Numbered from the stretch's first letter, positions 18,036 to 27,434 are shown. The stretch: DNA of 64,000 nucleotides from Hydrogenovibrio thermophilus (GCF_004028275.1 NZ_CP035033.1:2476501-2540500), one strand, 5' to 3'. The notes: generated by a model from the letters alone, not told the origin. Program-made: numbers and translations.

Positions 18036-19337
18036 TTATGTCCACTGGCGCCCGAAACACAACACCCACCCAACCGCGAACAACTTCAGACACACCGGAA
18101 TGACCCCGTACATCCACCACAAGGCCGTTATAGCCGATGTGGAACCCTGCTCCAATCCCAATAAATCCATGAGCGGCAAGGCTATACCCAACGACAACGC
18201 GATGGCGAGTTTTGTCAGCAGGCCCCACAACCCGAACAAGGTACCGGCCGCCTGAGCCGACTGTTTTTCCAAGCGGTGCACCAAATCCACTTGCAAGGAA
18301 GACGGCAAAGCCAAGTCTGCACCCAAACTCCAACCCGTCAATACACAGATGGCTAAATAAGCGTAAAAATCTCCGACCCCCACCCAAATCAAGCCGGTGA
18401 AACTGATGGCGGAAAACAACATGGAAAACGCCCAGGCCTGGTACTTTTCCACCTTGGTGGATAGCCAGAACCAAAAAGGCAACCCCAACACACCGGACAC
18501 GAAAAACACCGCCAGTAACACGCCTGCTTGCGCTTCCATCTGCAATGCATCGCTCACAAAGAACATGAACAGCGTCGCCGGGAAGGCATTGGCCAACCCA
18601 TTGAAAAAATACGCCGGCATAATGCCAAAACTCCAGCGATGATGACGCCACAACGACCGGATTGACGTCACCCGAACCGAATCGGGACGTTTACGTTTCA
18701 AGGTCTCACGAAATCGCCCGGACTGAACAGCCACCGCCACCAGCAGGGTCACCAGCAACACCCCGAACAACACCTCAAAGACCGGCTGAGACGTCGGCGT
18801 CTCCGACAGAATAACCGGCAGACTCAACGCCAACATCACCCCAGCCAGACCGAAACCTTCACGAAAAGACGTCAAACGGGTCTTCACGTCAGGATCATGC
18901 GTCAATCGGGACACCACGGCTTGATACGGCACCGCAAGCCAGGTCCACCCCAGAAAAGCGACAAAACTCCAAACCACCAAATAGCCGAATGTATACTGCT
19001 GAAAAAGAGACGCGAAAGGAAAAAACAACGGCCAGGTACCCACAATCAATAACACCGCACCGAATTGCGTTTGCCGCAAATAACCGAAACGCGACTCCCA
19101 ACGGTCGGAATACAACCCGACCAAAGGGTCGGTGACCATATCGGCGATTCGAGTCACGAAAAGCGCCAAACCGATGGCCGCCAAGCTCACGCCCCAGTTT
19201 TCATACCAGTAATTCGGCATGTAAAAATAAAACGGCAACCCCAACAACGCCAGCGGTAAGCCCATCAAGCCATAACCGACGTCCACCGACCAGGAAGCCC
19301 CTGTTTTCCGGCCCGCAGTCAGGGGCTTAAACCTCAT
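18036..19337 (-). CDS. MFS transporter, GPH (sugar:cation symporter)-like
   Basis: 433 residues with about 12 transmembrane segments. The loop RIADMVTDPLVGLYSDRWESRFG is the cytoplasmic motif between TM2 and TM3 of the GPH/MFS_2 family (D-x-x-x-D-P-x-x-G). The substrate is unknown. It is the last gene of a three-gene minus-strand operon (SDR, NTF2-like, MFS) with 4-8 bp overlaps. Comparable transporters occur in the light- and singlet-oxygen-induced lipid clusters of other proteobacteria, so it might move a lipid-related or pigment-like compound rather than a sugar. A CCAGGCCTGG copy is in its coding sequence. Confidence 0.85.
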   Translation of the reverse strand: MRFKPLTAGRKTGASWSVDVGYGLMGLPLALLGLPFYFYMPNYWYENWGVSLAAIGLALFVTRIADMVTDPLVGLYSDRWESRFGYLRQTQFGAVLLIVGTWPLFFPFASLFQQYTFGYLVVWSFVAFLGWTWLAVPYQAVVSRLTHDPDVKTRLTSFREGFGLAGVMLALSLPVILSETPTSQPVFEVLFGVLLVTLLVAVAVQSGRFRETLKRKRPDSVRVTSIRSLWRHHRWSFGIMPAYFFNGLANAFPATLFMFFVSDALQMEAQAGVLLAVFFVSGVLGLPFWFWLSTKVEKYQAWAFSMLFSAISFTGLIWVGVGDFYAYLAICVLTGWSLGADLALPSSLQVDLVHRLEKQSAQAAGTLFGLWGLLTKLAIALSLGIALPLMDLLGLEQGSTSAITALWWMYGVIPVCLKLFAVGWVLCFGRQWT

Positions 19338-19771
19338 TTCGCCGGTCTCAATTTGCGGTTAATCCAACGGATAATGGCACCCAACACCGGCACTTTTTGA
19401 TAAATATAAAGGCCGGTATCCCAATAATCGACGTGAGACAATACCCGACCCTGTGCATCAAACACCACTTTCGACGTGCCGTAGATTTTATGCCCCTGAT
19501 ACTGGCGGTCAAAAAACGTAAATTGCCATTCCAAAAACGCCGTATCGCCGTTCAAGGCACGCGTCAACACGTCGAATTTCGGATGATGCACGGTGTGAAA
19601 CATGTGTTCGAAAATCGCTTCGATCGCCTCCCAACCATAAACCTGATTGAACGGGTCTTCAAAATAGGCCTGTTCGGCATAAAACGGCCCCAAATCGCTG
19701 GCCAGATTTTGAGGCGTCAAGGCTTCAAACGCCGCCGCATAAGCGTCCAAATCCGTTGTATGATCACGCAT
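19334..19771 (-). CDS. NTF2/SnoaL-like fold protein
   Basis: 145 residues fitting a single cone-shaped NTF2-like domain: LDAYAAAFEALTPQNLASDLGPFYAEQAYFEDPFNQVYG, then FLEWQFTFFDRQYQGHKIYGTSKVVFDAQGRVLSHVDYWD. Such folds either bind or isomerise small hydrophobic molecules. The gene overlaps the MFS gene by 4 bp and the SDR gene by 8 bp, so the three are translationally coupled. No signal peptide is present. The specific activity is unknown; its steady partnership with SDR and the FAD oxidase cluster suggests a role in the same lipid modification. Confidence 0.8.
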   Translation of the reverse strand: MRDHTTDLDAYAAAFEALTPQNLASDLGPFYAEQAYFEDPFNQVYGWEAIEAIFEHMFHTVHHPKFDVLTRALNGDTAFLEWQFTFFDRQYQGHKIYGTSKVVFDAQGRVLSHVDYWDTGLYIYQKVPVLGAIIRWINRKLRPAK

Positions 19772-20531
19772 GTTTCAACATCCTCCGGGTCAAGGCAAAC
19801 ACCCAACGCGAGGGCAGACACCGCAACAACTTCAACACCCACGTCAATTTTTTCGGAAAATGCAATTCAAAACCATGAGAGTCGCTCGCCAACCAATCGG
19901 CGATGCGTTCCGCCGCCGCTTCCGGTGTCATTAGCCCCGGCATCTCAAAGGTATTCTTGGCCGTTAGACGGGTTTTCACAAAACCATGATTCACCACTTG
20001 CAGTCGAATGCCGGCTTGTTGCAATTCCGGCTGAAGCGATTCCGCCAGATTAAAAAGAGCGGCCTTCGGCGCGGAGTAACCGCCACCATACGGCAGCCCT
20101 ACCTGACTGGCGATGCTCAGGTTCCACACCCAGCGCATCGGCGGTTTATCGTGGCGCAACCACACATCCCTTACCGCCAATTGCAACGCCACACAACCGA
20201 GGTAATTGACCTGCGTCATCGTCAGATAATCCGACCATTTGGCTTCCTGCCAGGGCGACGGCGTATAGGTTCCGGCATTGTAGAACCACACATCCACCTG
20301 CCCGAAAATCCGCCAGGCCTGGGCGGTTTTATCGGGCAAGGATTCCGGCACCGAAACATCCACATCCAAACAGGCCAACTGCCCGGGAAACTGTGATTTC
20401 AATGCCGACAAATCGGCACTTTTCTCGGCATTCCGGGCCGACGCCACCACCTGATAACCTGCCTGCAACAAGCGTTCCGTGAGCTGCAAACCGATACCGG
20501 ACGACGCCCCGACAATCCACATTACCGCCAT
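19764..20531 (-). CDS. Short-chain dehydrogenase/reductase
   Basis: 255 residues, NAD(P)-dependent classical SDR. The nucleotide-binding glycine motif is WIVGASSGIGLQL at residues 5-17, and the structural NAG is in WFYNAGTY. The catalytic Ser and YxxxK are in LSIASQVGLPYGGGYSAPKAAL, with YSAPK as the active-site tyrosine and lysine. The start at 20531 follows AAGGAGG, so the 18-codon extension is dropped. It is the first gene of the minus-strand operon facing the FAD oxidase operon across a shared operator. The substrate is unknown. Confidence 0.9.
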   Translation of the reverse strand: MAVMWIVGASSGIGLQLTERLLQAGYQVVASARNAEKSADLSALKSQFPGQLACLDVDVSVPESLPDKTAQAWRIFGQVDVWFYNAGTYTPSPWQEAKWSDYLTMTQVNYLGCVALQLAVRDVWLRHDKPPMRWVWNLSIASQVGLPYGGGYSAPKAALFNLAESLQPELQQAGIRLQVVNHGFVKTRLTAKNTFEMPGLMTPEAAAERIADWLASDSHGFELHFPKKLTWVLKLLRCLPSRWVFALTRRMLKHA

Positions 20532-20588
20532 AATCGCCTCCTTAATCCGATTGAATTTGTAAAAACATTCTTGAATGGCTTGCACACA

Positions 20589-20629
20589 TTGTACAACTTA
20601 TGTATAAATATATACAAGAAGTTATACAA
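20589..20629. promoter_or_regulatory. Long inverted-repeat operator between divergent lipid/light operons
   Basis: The left arm is TTGTACAACTTATGTATA. The right arm, read on the other strand, is TTGTATAACTTCTTGTATA. These two 18-19 nt arms nearly meet in the middle of the gap between the SDR and FAD oxidase genes. The arrangement suits a dimeric or tetrameric MerR-type regulator such as the LitR-like protein encoded at 26582. A related half-site, TTGTATA, lies just ahead of that regulator's own gene at about 26553. Confidence 0.6.
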
Positions 20630-20671
20630 AAGGCTTTTTAAAGCGATTTCTTGCTAAGAGGCACGAAGATT

Positions 20672-22012
20672 ATGACAAACGGAACAACGCAAACCCCTCG
20701 AATCGCCGTCATCGGCAGCGGCATCAGCGGACTGGCCAGCGCCTGGATGCTCAGCCAGCAATACGACGTGACCTTGTTGGAAAAAAACGATTACTTCGGC
20801 GGACACACTCATACGGTGTCGCTGGAGACGGCTGATTGCGGCCCGGTGGCCGTCGATACCGGTTTCATTGTGTATAACGAACCCAATTATCCGTTGCTGA
20901 CCGACATGCTGGATTTCCTGAACATCGCCACCCAACCGACCGAGATGAGTTTTTCCGTGTCGATCAATCAGGGCGAAATCGAATATTCCGGCAACAACCT
21001 CAATACCTTGTTTGCCCAACGTCGCAACCTGTTTTCGCCCACCCACTGGCAAATGCTGACCGACATCATTCGTTTCAACCGACTGGGCAAACAAACTCTG
21101 GCCGCCGACCCGGCTTACACGCCCGAGCAAACATTGGAAACCTTCCTGACGGACAACAGCTTCAGTGACCCGCTGATTCATCATTACCTGCTGCCGATGG
21201 CGGCGGCCATCTGGTCGTGCCCGACCCAAACCATGCTCAAATTCCCGGTACGCAGCTTTTTGCAGTTTTTTGAAAACCACGGTTTGCTGAACATCGAAAA
21301 CCGGCCACAATGGCAGACCATCTGCGGCGGCAGTCACCAATACATCCACGCCATTTTCGACAGGGTGGTTTCAAGCGGCGTTTTCAACGCCCACACCAAC
21401 GCGCAAGTCGAAGCCATCACCCGGCACGGGAATCATTACAGCATCCAAACCCCGCAAGGCGTGTACGAAGGTTTTGACCACCTGGTGTTCGCCAGCCACG
21501 CCGACGAAAGCTATGCCTTGATACCGAACGCGCTGCAAGCGGAATTCCAAGCCTTAAGCGCTTTCCAATATCAAAAAAATATCGCTTACCTGCACAGTGA
21601 CCGTGTACTCATGCCGAAACGCCGCATGACCTGGGCCGCCTGGAATTACCTGCGCAACACCGATGTGACCGAAAACCGTGTTGCCGTCACCTACTGGATG
21701 AACAAATTGCAATCCCTGCCCACCCAGCAAGATGTGTTTGTCACCCTCAACCCGACGCAAATACCCGAACCGCACTTGACCCAGGCCATCTTCGAATACA
21801 ATCACCCGGTGTTCGACCAGGCTGCCATGGCCGCACAAGACGCGTTGGCACAATTACAAGGCCGCCACAACCTGTGGTTTGCCGGCGCTTACACCGGCTA
21901 CGGTTTCCACGAAGACGGACTGCGCAGCGCCGTCAATATTGCCAAAGCCTTCGGCGTGACCCCACCCTGGCAAACGACGTCAGACGAACCGAAAGAGGTG
22001 CGCCATGCCTAG
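20672..22012 (+). CDS. FAD-dependent amine-oxidase-fold oxidoreductase
   Basis: 446 residues. The Rossmann FAD site RIAVIGSGISGLASAWMLS is near the N-terminus, and the second conserved block DYFGGHTHTVSL follows. The C-terminal FAD-contact motif is LWFAGAYTGYGFHEDGLRSA. This is the COG2907 type, related to amine oxidases and desaturases. It heads a plus-strand operon with DUF1365 and a cyclopropane-synthase-like methyltransferase, a set linked to membrane lipid modification and furan fatty acid synthesis in other proteobacteria. The ATG at 20672 is preferred to an upstream TTG; AGAGG precedes it. Confidence 0.9.
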   Translation: MTNGTTQTPRIAVIGSGISGLASAWMLSQQYDVTLLEKNDYFGGHTHTVSLETADCGPVAVDTGFIVYNEPNYPLLTDMLDFLNIATQPTEMSFSVSINQGEIEYSGNNLNTLFAQRRNLFSPTHWQMLTDIIRFNRLGKQTLAADPAYTPEQTLETFLTDNSFSDPLIHHYLLPMAAAIWSCPTQTMLKFPVRSFLQFFENHGLLNIENRPQWQTICGGSHQYIHAIFDRVVSSGVFNAHTNAQVEAITRHGNHYSIQTPQGVYEGFDHLVFASHADESYALIPNALQAEFQALSAFQYQKNIAYLHSDRVLMPKRRMTWAAWNYLRNTDVTENRVAVTYWMNKLQSLPTQQDVFVTLNPTQIPEPHLTQAIFEYNHPVFDQAAMAAQDALAQLQGRHNLWFAGAYTGYGFHEDGLRSAVNIAKAFGVTPPWQTTSDEPKEVRHA

Positions 22013-22802
22013 CGCCCTCTACGACGGCCAAGTCATGCACCAACGCTTTGGCGATGTACCGTATCGTTTCAAATACCGGGTATTGGGCCTTAAAATCGAC
22101 ATTGACCGTTTCGAAGAGGAAGTGCGGCCACTGCGCTGGCTCTCACTGAACCGCTTCAACCTGATTCAAGTCAACACCGCGGATTTCGGGGCACGAAACG
22201 GCCAGGCCTGGCGGGAATGGATAAATGAACTGTTAAAGCAATACGCCATCGACACGCCGCCAAACCGAGTGGAACTGGTCTGCATCCCACGGTTACTGGG
22301 AATGGCTTTCAACCCCTTGGCGGTCTGGTACGCCTTTGATGCCGACGACCGACTCATCGCCATCATCGGCGAAGTCAGCAACACCTTTGGGCAGAGGCAT
22401 CATTACGTGCTCGCCAATCAGGGACAACCGCTGGACGAACAGGCACACACCATCCAAAGCTGTGCGGAAAAACGTTTTCACGTTTCGCCGTTTATCGGCA
22501 TGAACAGCCATTACGAATTCCGCTTCGCCGCCCCGGGTGAACACTATCGACTCGGCATCAAACAATTCGAAGACGGTACTCCCCGCCTGCTCGCCACCCA
22601 ATCCGGCAAACAACAGCCCTTGAAAGACAGCGTGCTACTGAAAGCCTTCCTGCGCTTTCCGTTCCACGCCCTCAAAGTGCTGGGACTGATTCACTGGTGG
22701 GCGCTGAAAATCTGGCTACGCGGCGGGAAATTTCACCGCACCCCGGAACACTTGAACGACATTCAACACAGCCACTCGGAGATGACACTATGTTCAAAAT
22801 AA
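22005..22802 (+). CDS. DUF1365 protein
   Basis: 265 residues matching DUF1365 along its length: ALYDGQVMHQRFGDVPYRFKYRV at the start, ELVCIPRLLGMAFNPLAVWY in the middle, KRFHVSPFIGMNSHYEFRF later, and TVAL-like hydrophobic tail LLKAFLRFPFHALKVLGLIHWWALKIWLRG. Biochemical function is unknown. It almost always lies between the COG2907 oxidase and a CFA-like methyltransferase, as here, with overlaps of 8 bp and 13 bp, so it is probably a partner or membrane adaptor of that pair. Confidence 0.9.
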   Translation: MPSALYDGQVMHQRFGDVPYRFKYRVLGLKIDIDRFEEEVRPLRWLSLNRFNLIQVNTADFGARNGQAWREWINELLKQYAIDTPPNRVELVCIPRLLGMAFNPLAVWYAFDADDRLIAIIGEVSNTFGQRHHYVLANQGQPLDEQAHTIQSCAEKRFHVSPFIGMNSHYEFRFAAPGEHYRLGIKQFEDGTPRLLATQSGKQQPLKDSVLLKAFLRFPFHALKVLGLIHWWALKIWLRGGKFHRTPEHLNDIQHSHSEMTLCSK

Positions 22803-24028
22803 TCACTCATCCGCTCGAACAACTCCTGCCGAACTTTGTCTGGCAACGGCTGATTAAACGCCTGCCGTTCGACCGCATTCAATTCGGCAGCTTGACCATC
22901 CGTTACCGCAATGAAGCCTATCGCTTTGAAGGCACCGAAAACGGCGTCCACGCCGATCTGACCATCACCGCCATGTTGCGTTTTCTGTTTTTATTGAAAA
23001 CCCAGGGCGAACTCGGCGTCACCCAGGCGTACGTCGAACACACCATCGACAGCCCGTCTCTGTACCACCTGATGACCTTCGCTCACCAGAACCGGCAAGC
23101 GCTGGCGCATCTGCTAAACGCCCAAAAGCCACTCGGTTGGTGGCATCTGTGGCAACACCGCCGTCGGCATAATTCCCTGCAAAACAGTCGCCGCAACATC
23201 GCCGCCCACTACGACCTCGGCAACGATTTTTATCGCCGGTGGCTGGACTCGGGCATGACCTATTCCAGCGGTATTTTCGAAAACGATTCGACGGATTTGG
23301 CCCAAAGCCAACGCCGCAAATACCAACGCATTTTCGAACAACTCGACCTGCAACCGGGCGAAACGATTCTGGAAATCGGTTGCGGCTGGGGCGGTTTTCT
23401 GGAAGCCGCGGCGCAACGCAATGTGCGAACCAAAGGCTTAACCCTGTCGACAGAGCAACGGCAATACGCGGAAGAACGCCTCGCCAAACAGGAACTCTCC
23501 GTCTTTGCCCAACCGGTGTTACAGGATTACCGTCACGAAACCGGGCAATACGACCACATCGTGAGCATTGAAATGTTCGAAGCCGTCGGTCGCGAGTATT
23601 GGGACACCTACTTCACGCAACTGCAGCAAAACCTCAAACCGGGCGGCAAGGCGGTGTTGCAAATCATCACCATCGACGAAGCCGTGGCGGAAGACTACCA
23701 AAACAGCGTGGATTTCATCCAGGCCTACATTTTCCCGGGCGGTCTGCTTCCAAGCCTGACGCAACTGAAACAGCTGGCGGTGCGCCACCATTTTGACTGG
23801 CTGGACGACTTCGCTTTCGGGCAGGATTACGCCACCACCCTGCAACACTGGCAAACCGAATTCAATAAACACACGCTCGCCCTCGAATCGCTCGGATACG
23901 ACGTGCATTTCCGCCGATTGTGGCGTTATTACCTGGATTATTGTCGGGTTGGGTTTGAGCAGGAACACATTTCCGTCTACCAAATCACCTTACAAAAACA
24001 ATCCCCACAGGAGGTGTGCGCGTGTTGA
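22790..24028 (+). CDS. Cyclopropane-fatty-acid-synthase-like SAM methyltransferase
   Basis: 412 residues. A 100-residue N-terminal domain (FGSLTIRYRNEAYRFEG) precedes the CFA methyltransferase core. The SAM motif is GETILEIGCGWGGFLEAAA, with NIAAHYDLGNDFYRRWLDSGMTYSSGIF and the downstream YIFPGGLLPS also present; all three are CFAS hallmarks. It would methylate an unsaturated acyl chain of a phospholipid. With the neighbouring oxidase this may yield a cyclopropane or a methyl-branched/furan product; the product is inferred. The start at 22790 has GGAG upstream, and a longer frame is rejected. Confidence 0.9.
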   Translation: MFKIITHPLEQLLPNFVWQRLIKRLPFDRIQFGSLTIRYRNEAYRFEGTENGVHADLTITAMLRFLFLLKTQGELGVTQAYVEHTIDSPSLYHLMTFAHQNRQALAHLLNAQKPLGWWHLWQHRRRHNSLQNSRRNIAAHYDLGNDFYRRWLDSGMTYSSGIFENDSTDLAQSQRRKYQRIFEQLDLQPGETILEIGCGWGGFLEAAAQRNVRTKGLTLSTEQRQYAEERLAKQELSVFAQPVLQDYRHETGQYDHIVSIEMFEAVGREYWDTYFTQLQQNLKPGGKAVLQIITIDEAVAEDYQNSVDFIQAYIFPGGLLPSLTQLKQLAVRHHFDWLDDFAFGQDYATTLQHWQTEFNKHTLALESLGYDVHFRRLWRYYLDYCRVGFEQEHISVYQITLQKQSPQEVCAC

Positions 24029-24570
24029 AACGTATACTGTTGTGCCTCATGCCCTTAACCCTGACCGCTTGCAGTCACACACCGGTCAGCCAGTACGCAT
24101 CGCTGGAACCCAAGTTCGACTTGTTTGAATACTTTGCCGGAAACACCCAGGCCTGGGGACAATTCCAGAACCGCAGCGGCGAACTGGTACGCCGTTTCAC
24201 GGTGGACATTACCGGGACCGTGTCCCGAACCGAAGACGGTTTGCCGCAACTGATCCTCGACGAACGTTTCGTCTATGACGACGGGGAACGCCAAACCCGC
24301 ATCTGGACCATCGTCGAAACCGCCCCAAACCAGTATCTCGGGCAAGCCGGTGACGTCATCGGGTTCGCCCGTGGGGAATCCGCCGGCCCGGCGCTGAACT
24401 GGCAATACACCCTTGATTTACCGTATCAGGACAGCACCATCCACGTTCAGTTTGACGACTGGATGTACCTACAAGACGCCACCACGCTGATTAATCGGGC
24501 GGAGGTGACGAAATGGGGCTTCAAAGTCGGGGAAGTGACCTTGTTTTTCCGTAAAGGCGGCAGCGCATGA
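24022..24570 (+). CDS. DUF3833 lipoprotein
   Basis: 182 residues starting with GTG at 24022, seven bases after AGGAGG. The lipobox LTAC (Cys at about 17) marks an outer- or inner-membrane lipoprotein. The body (YFAGNTQAWGQFQNRSGELVRRFTVDITG, WTIVETAPNQYLGQAGDVIG, FDDWMYLQDATTLINRAEVTKWG) is the DUF3833 family, likely a lipocalin-like beta barrel. A ligand-carrier role for the modified lipid is possible but unproven. It overlaps the next gene by 4 bp. Confidence 0.85.
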   Translation: MLKRILLCLMPLTLTACSHTPVSQYASLEPKFDLFEYFAGNTQAWGQFQNRSGELVRRFTVDITGTVSRTEDGLPQLILDERFVYDDGERQTRIWTIVETAPNQYLGQAGDVIGFARGESAGPALNWQYTLDLPYQDSTIHVQFDDWMYLQDATTLINRAEVTKWGFKVGEVTLFFRKGGSA

Positions 24571-25085
24571 AGCGCCTACTCGTGTTCGTTTTTAGCGGCC
24601 TCGGTTTATCGTCAGGCCTGGCGCAAACCGTTGCGCTCCAGCCGGTCGGCCAAGCCACCGGTTACTGGGCCGGGCTGATTCCGGTTTACGACGCCACCCT
24701 CTGGGCCCAGCCCGGCACCACGCAAACAGATCTTTTGTCCGACCAAACTCCATTGAAACTCGAACTGTGCTATCGCGTTGGCCTCACTGAAAAGGAATTC
24801 ATCGAGGCCGCCGACCAAGCCCTGCCCAAACAACTTCCGGTCGCCCTGCGTCTGGCAACCGAACGGTTGCACCAGCACTATGAAGCCGTGCAACCGAAGG
24901 ACTGTTATGAATTGGCGTATCAACCGGAAACCGGCGTACAATTACGTTTAAACAACAAACTGAAATACCAGGATCGCACGCAAGGCTTCAAAGCGGTTTA
25001 TTTCGGCATTTGGCTGGGTGACACCCCCTTATCCGAAGCCGTCAAAACCGATTTGACCGACGCCTTGCCAACAACATCCAATTGA
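24567..25085 (+). CDS. Secreted chalcone-isomerase-like protein
   Basis: 172 residues with a signal peptide (1-19, ending GLA-QT). The remainder (YWAGLIPVYDATLWA, PLKLELCYRVGLTEKEFIEAADQALPK, LNNKLKYQDRTQGFKAVYFGIWLGDTPLSEAVKTDL) matches the bacterial chalcone-isomerase-like fold, best read as a fatty-acid-binding-type domain without flavonoid activity. It is coupled to the DUF3833 lipoprotein gene, so the two may act together in the periplasm on the lipid product of the operon. Confidence 0.82.
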   Translation: MKRLLVFVFSGLGLSSGLAQTVALQPVGQATGYWAGLIPVYDATLWAQPGTTQTDLLSDQTPLKLELCYRVGLTEKEFIEAADQALPKQLPVALRLATERLHQHYEAVQPKDCYELAYQPETGVQLRLNNKLKYQDRTQGFKAVYFGIWLGDTPLSEAVKTDLTDALPTTSN

Positions 25086-25092
25086 GGCACTT

Positions 25093-26544
25093 ATGACGAC
25101 ATTGGTTTGGCTCCAACGCGAATTACGGCTTCAGCATCACCCGGCGCTGGAAACCGCTTTAAGCTCCGCCGCCCAAAACGACGATGCGGTGATTGTCGCC
25201 TATTTTCATGACCCGAAACACACCGTCGGCGACGCCAACTCGGCCTGGCTGGCGGACAGTTTGCTCGACCTGAAACAGCGCCTGGCCAACCAAAGCGGTG
25301 CCTTGTGGTTAATCGAAGGCGACTTTGCCGAGCGTTTTCAAACCTTGCTCGACACTTATTCAATCAAACGGGTGCATTACACCTTCCAACTGGGCGCCCC
25401 CTTTAAAACCCTGCAACAAACCGCGCTGACCATCTGCAAAGAACGGAACGTCACCTTAACGCCCTTCGAGACCGAAAACTGGCTGCCTTATGAAACGGTT
25501 CGCAACCAATCCGGCCAACCTTATAAAGTCTTCACCCCCTTTTACAACGCCCTGATGCAACGCATCGGCGACGTCGAGCCTTTCGACGAAACGCCATTGG
25601 ACTTCCGTGTCACGGCGCGCATTGACTGCCCACCGGAACACGACCGCCTGCCGCAACATTTGTCGGCGCTTCGCAATCAACCCTGGGCGGAGAAAATCCT
25701 CAAACATTGGCAGGTCGGCGAAGTGCAGGCCTGGCAAAAAGTGGATGATTTCGTTGAAAACCGTTTGTCGCATTATGCCCATGACCGCGATTTTCCGGCC
25801 TTGGCCGCCACCAGCGAACTCTCCCCGCACCTGCATTTCGGCGAACTCCATAGCCGGGCGGTTTTACTGAGCTTATCACCGCTCAACCCCGATACCCCCA
25901 CTGCGGCGGCGGGCTGGATTCGCCAGTTGGCGTGGCGCGAATTCGCCCGCGCCATCCTGTGGCATTTTCCCGACACCGAAACCACACCTTTTCAACCCAA
26001 ATTCCAAGGCTTTTTCACCCCGTTATCGGAACAGGATGAAGCACATCAAGATTTCTACCAGGCCTGGTGCCGCGGTGAAACCGGCGTGCCCATGATTGAC
26101 GCCGGCATGAAACAACTTTGGGAAACCGGCTGGATGCACAACCGGGTGCGGATGCTGGTGGCTTCCTGGCTCACCAAAAACGCCGACATCGATTGGCGGG
26201 CCGGCGAACACTGGTTTCGCCACACGTTGGTGGATGCCGACCCGGCCAATAATGTGATGGGCTGGCAATGGGTGGCCGGTTGCGGCGTGGATGCCGCGCC
26301 CTATTACCGGCTGTTCAACCCGATTCGTCAAAGCGAGAAATTCGATGCCGACGGTCGCTATCTCAGACAGTGGTTACCGACCTTGGCCAACTGGCGGAGC
26401 AAACGGATACACGCGCCCTGGATCAGCGGCGCACAACCCGATCTATGGTCGGAGACACCCGAACCTATCGTGGATCTGGAGGCCAGCCGTCAACGTCACT
26501 TGGAAAAGGTTCAGGCGCTGAAACAACGGCGCCTGCAAGATTGA
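25093..26544 (+). CDS. phrB: Class I CPD photolyase
   Basis: 483 residues. The N-terminal alpha/beta domain (TLVWLQRELRLQHHPALETAL) carries the photolyase start motif. The C-terminal FAD domain shows GWIRQLAWREFARAILWHFP, ETGVPMIDAGMKQLWETGWMHNRVRMLVASWLTKN and DADPANNVMGWQWVAGCG, which contain the FAD-binding and electron-transfer tryptophans of class I CPD photolyases. It repairs cyclobutane pyrimidine dimers using light. It is the seventh gene counted from the oxidase side of the light cluster and is followed by the MerR-type regulator. Confidence 0.93.
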   Translation: MTTLVWLQRELRLQHHPALETALSSAAQNDDAVIVAYFHDPKHTVGDANSAWLADSLLDLKQRLANQSGALWLIEGDFAERFQTLLDTYSIKRVHYTFQLGAPFKTLQQTALTICKERNVTLTPFETENWLPYETVRNQSGQPYKVFTPFYNALMQRIGDVEPFDETPLDFRVTARIDCPPEHDRLPQHLSALRNQPWAEKILKHWQVGEVQAWQKVDDFVENRLSHYAHDRDFPALAATSELSPHLHFGELHSRAVLLSLSPLNPDTPTAAAGWIRQLAWREFARAILWHFPDTETTPFQPKFQGFFTPLSEQDEAHQDFYQAWCRGETGVPMIDAGMKQLWETGWMHNRVRMLVASWLTKNADIDWRAGEHWFRHTLVDADPANNVMGWQWVAGCGVDAAPYYRLFNPIRQSEKFDADGRYLRQWLPTLANWRSKRIHAPWISGAQPDLWSETPEPIVDLEASRQRHLEKVQALKQRRLQD

Positions 26545-26581
26545 ATTGACGCTTGTATAGGTTTTGCATAAGATACGATCT

Positions 26582-27424
26582 ATGAATACGAAGACATCCG
26601 ACGCCCGCCTCGTTCCCATCCGAGAAGTGGCCAAAATCACCGGCTTGAACCCCATCACCCTGCGTGCCTGGGAAAGACGTTATGGTTTGATTGAACCGGT
26701 GCGCACCGAATCCGGCCACCGTCTTTACACCCCCGAACACATCGAAATGCTACAAGAAGCCATCCAGCTCACCGAACAGGGCATTCCCATCAGCCAAATC
26801 AAAGCGCTGCTTCCGGAGCCTAAAGCGTCCTTGCCGGATCAGAACGGCGACATTGCAACGCAATTGAAGACCACGACACAACAGCAGGATTTGGACAGCC
26901 TCAATGCACTACTCGACACCTTGCTGGCGGACTTTCCGGACAATTTTTGGATGGACACACTGATCAACACCCATCTGATGCTGCGTGACGAGGAAGCGGC
27001 CGTGGTGGTTTTCTGGGAAAGTGTCTTACTACCGAGGTTGTATTCCCGCCTGTATTTGACGCAACGCCATCGCAGACGGCGAAGTGGCACATCGGTTTGG
27101 GTTCAGAATCTGGCACCGCAGGATGCGGTATTGAAAGCGCTCATCGCGCTGCAACTGGAACAGGCCGGACGACGCCCGTTATTGTGCTCTTGGACGTTGC
27201 AACCGGATGCGCAAGCCGCGACGCAGCTCGAAGCCAACCGTTGCGCCGACATCGCCGTCATCGCGGGCGCCAGCGATGCCGATCTGAAAAATGCCCAGGC
27301 CTGGCAAAAATGGGCGGAAGCCCACCCCGGCCTGAGCGTGCAAATGTTTATGCCTTCCGGTTCAAAAGCGCCGAACGACGCCGCCGATTTCAGCGTCAGC
27401 TACCTCGGCACAAGCACGCATTAA
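26582..27424 (+). CDS. MerR-family LitR-like regulator lacking a B12 site
   Basis: 280 residues. The N-terminal MerR domain is clear (VPIREVAKITGLNPITLRAWERRYGLIEPVRTESGHRLYTPEHIEML). The C-terminal half has the helical-bundle plus Rossmann-like layout of LitR/CarH regulators, but the DxHxxG cobalamin motif is absent. That resembles the class II LitR type of Pseudomonas, which does not sense light through adenosyl-cobalamin. The short LOV protein encoded next door may supply the light signal. The ATG at 26582 is chosen over a start six codons earlier. TTGTATA half-sites precede the gene. Confidence 0.85.
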   Translation: MNTKTSDARLVPIREVAKITGLNPITLRAWERRYGLIEPVRTESGHRLYTPEHIEMLQEAIQLTEQGIPISQIKALLPEPKASLPDQNGDIATQLKTTTQQQDLDSLNALLDTLLADFPDNFWMDTLINTHLMLRDEEAAVVVFWESVLLPRLYSRLYLTQRHRRRRSGTSVWVQNLAPQDAVLKALIALQLEQAGRRPLLCSWTLQPDAQAATQLEANRCADIAVIAGASDADLKNAQAWQKWAEAHPGLSVQMFMPSGSKAPNDAADFSVSYLGTSTH

Positions 27425-27434
27425 CCGATTCCGC

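Noticed and set aside
19397-20053. 218-codon plus-strand frame opposite the NTF2-like and SDR genes
   Set aside because: Low-complexity, Arg/His-rich translation opposite two clear genes with coupled starts.
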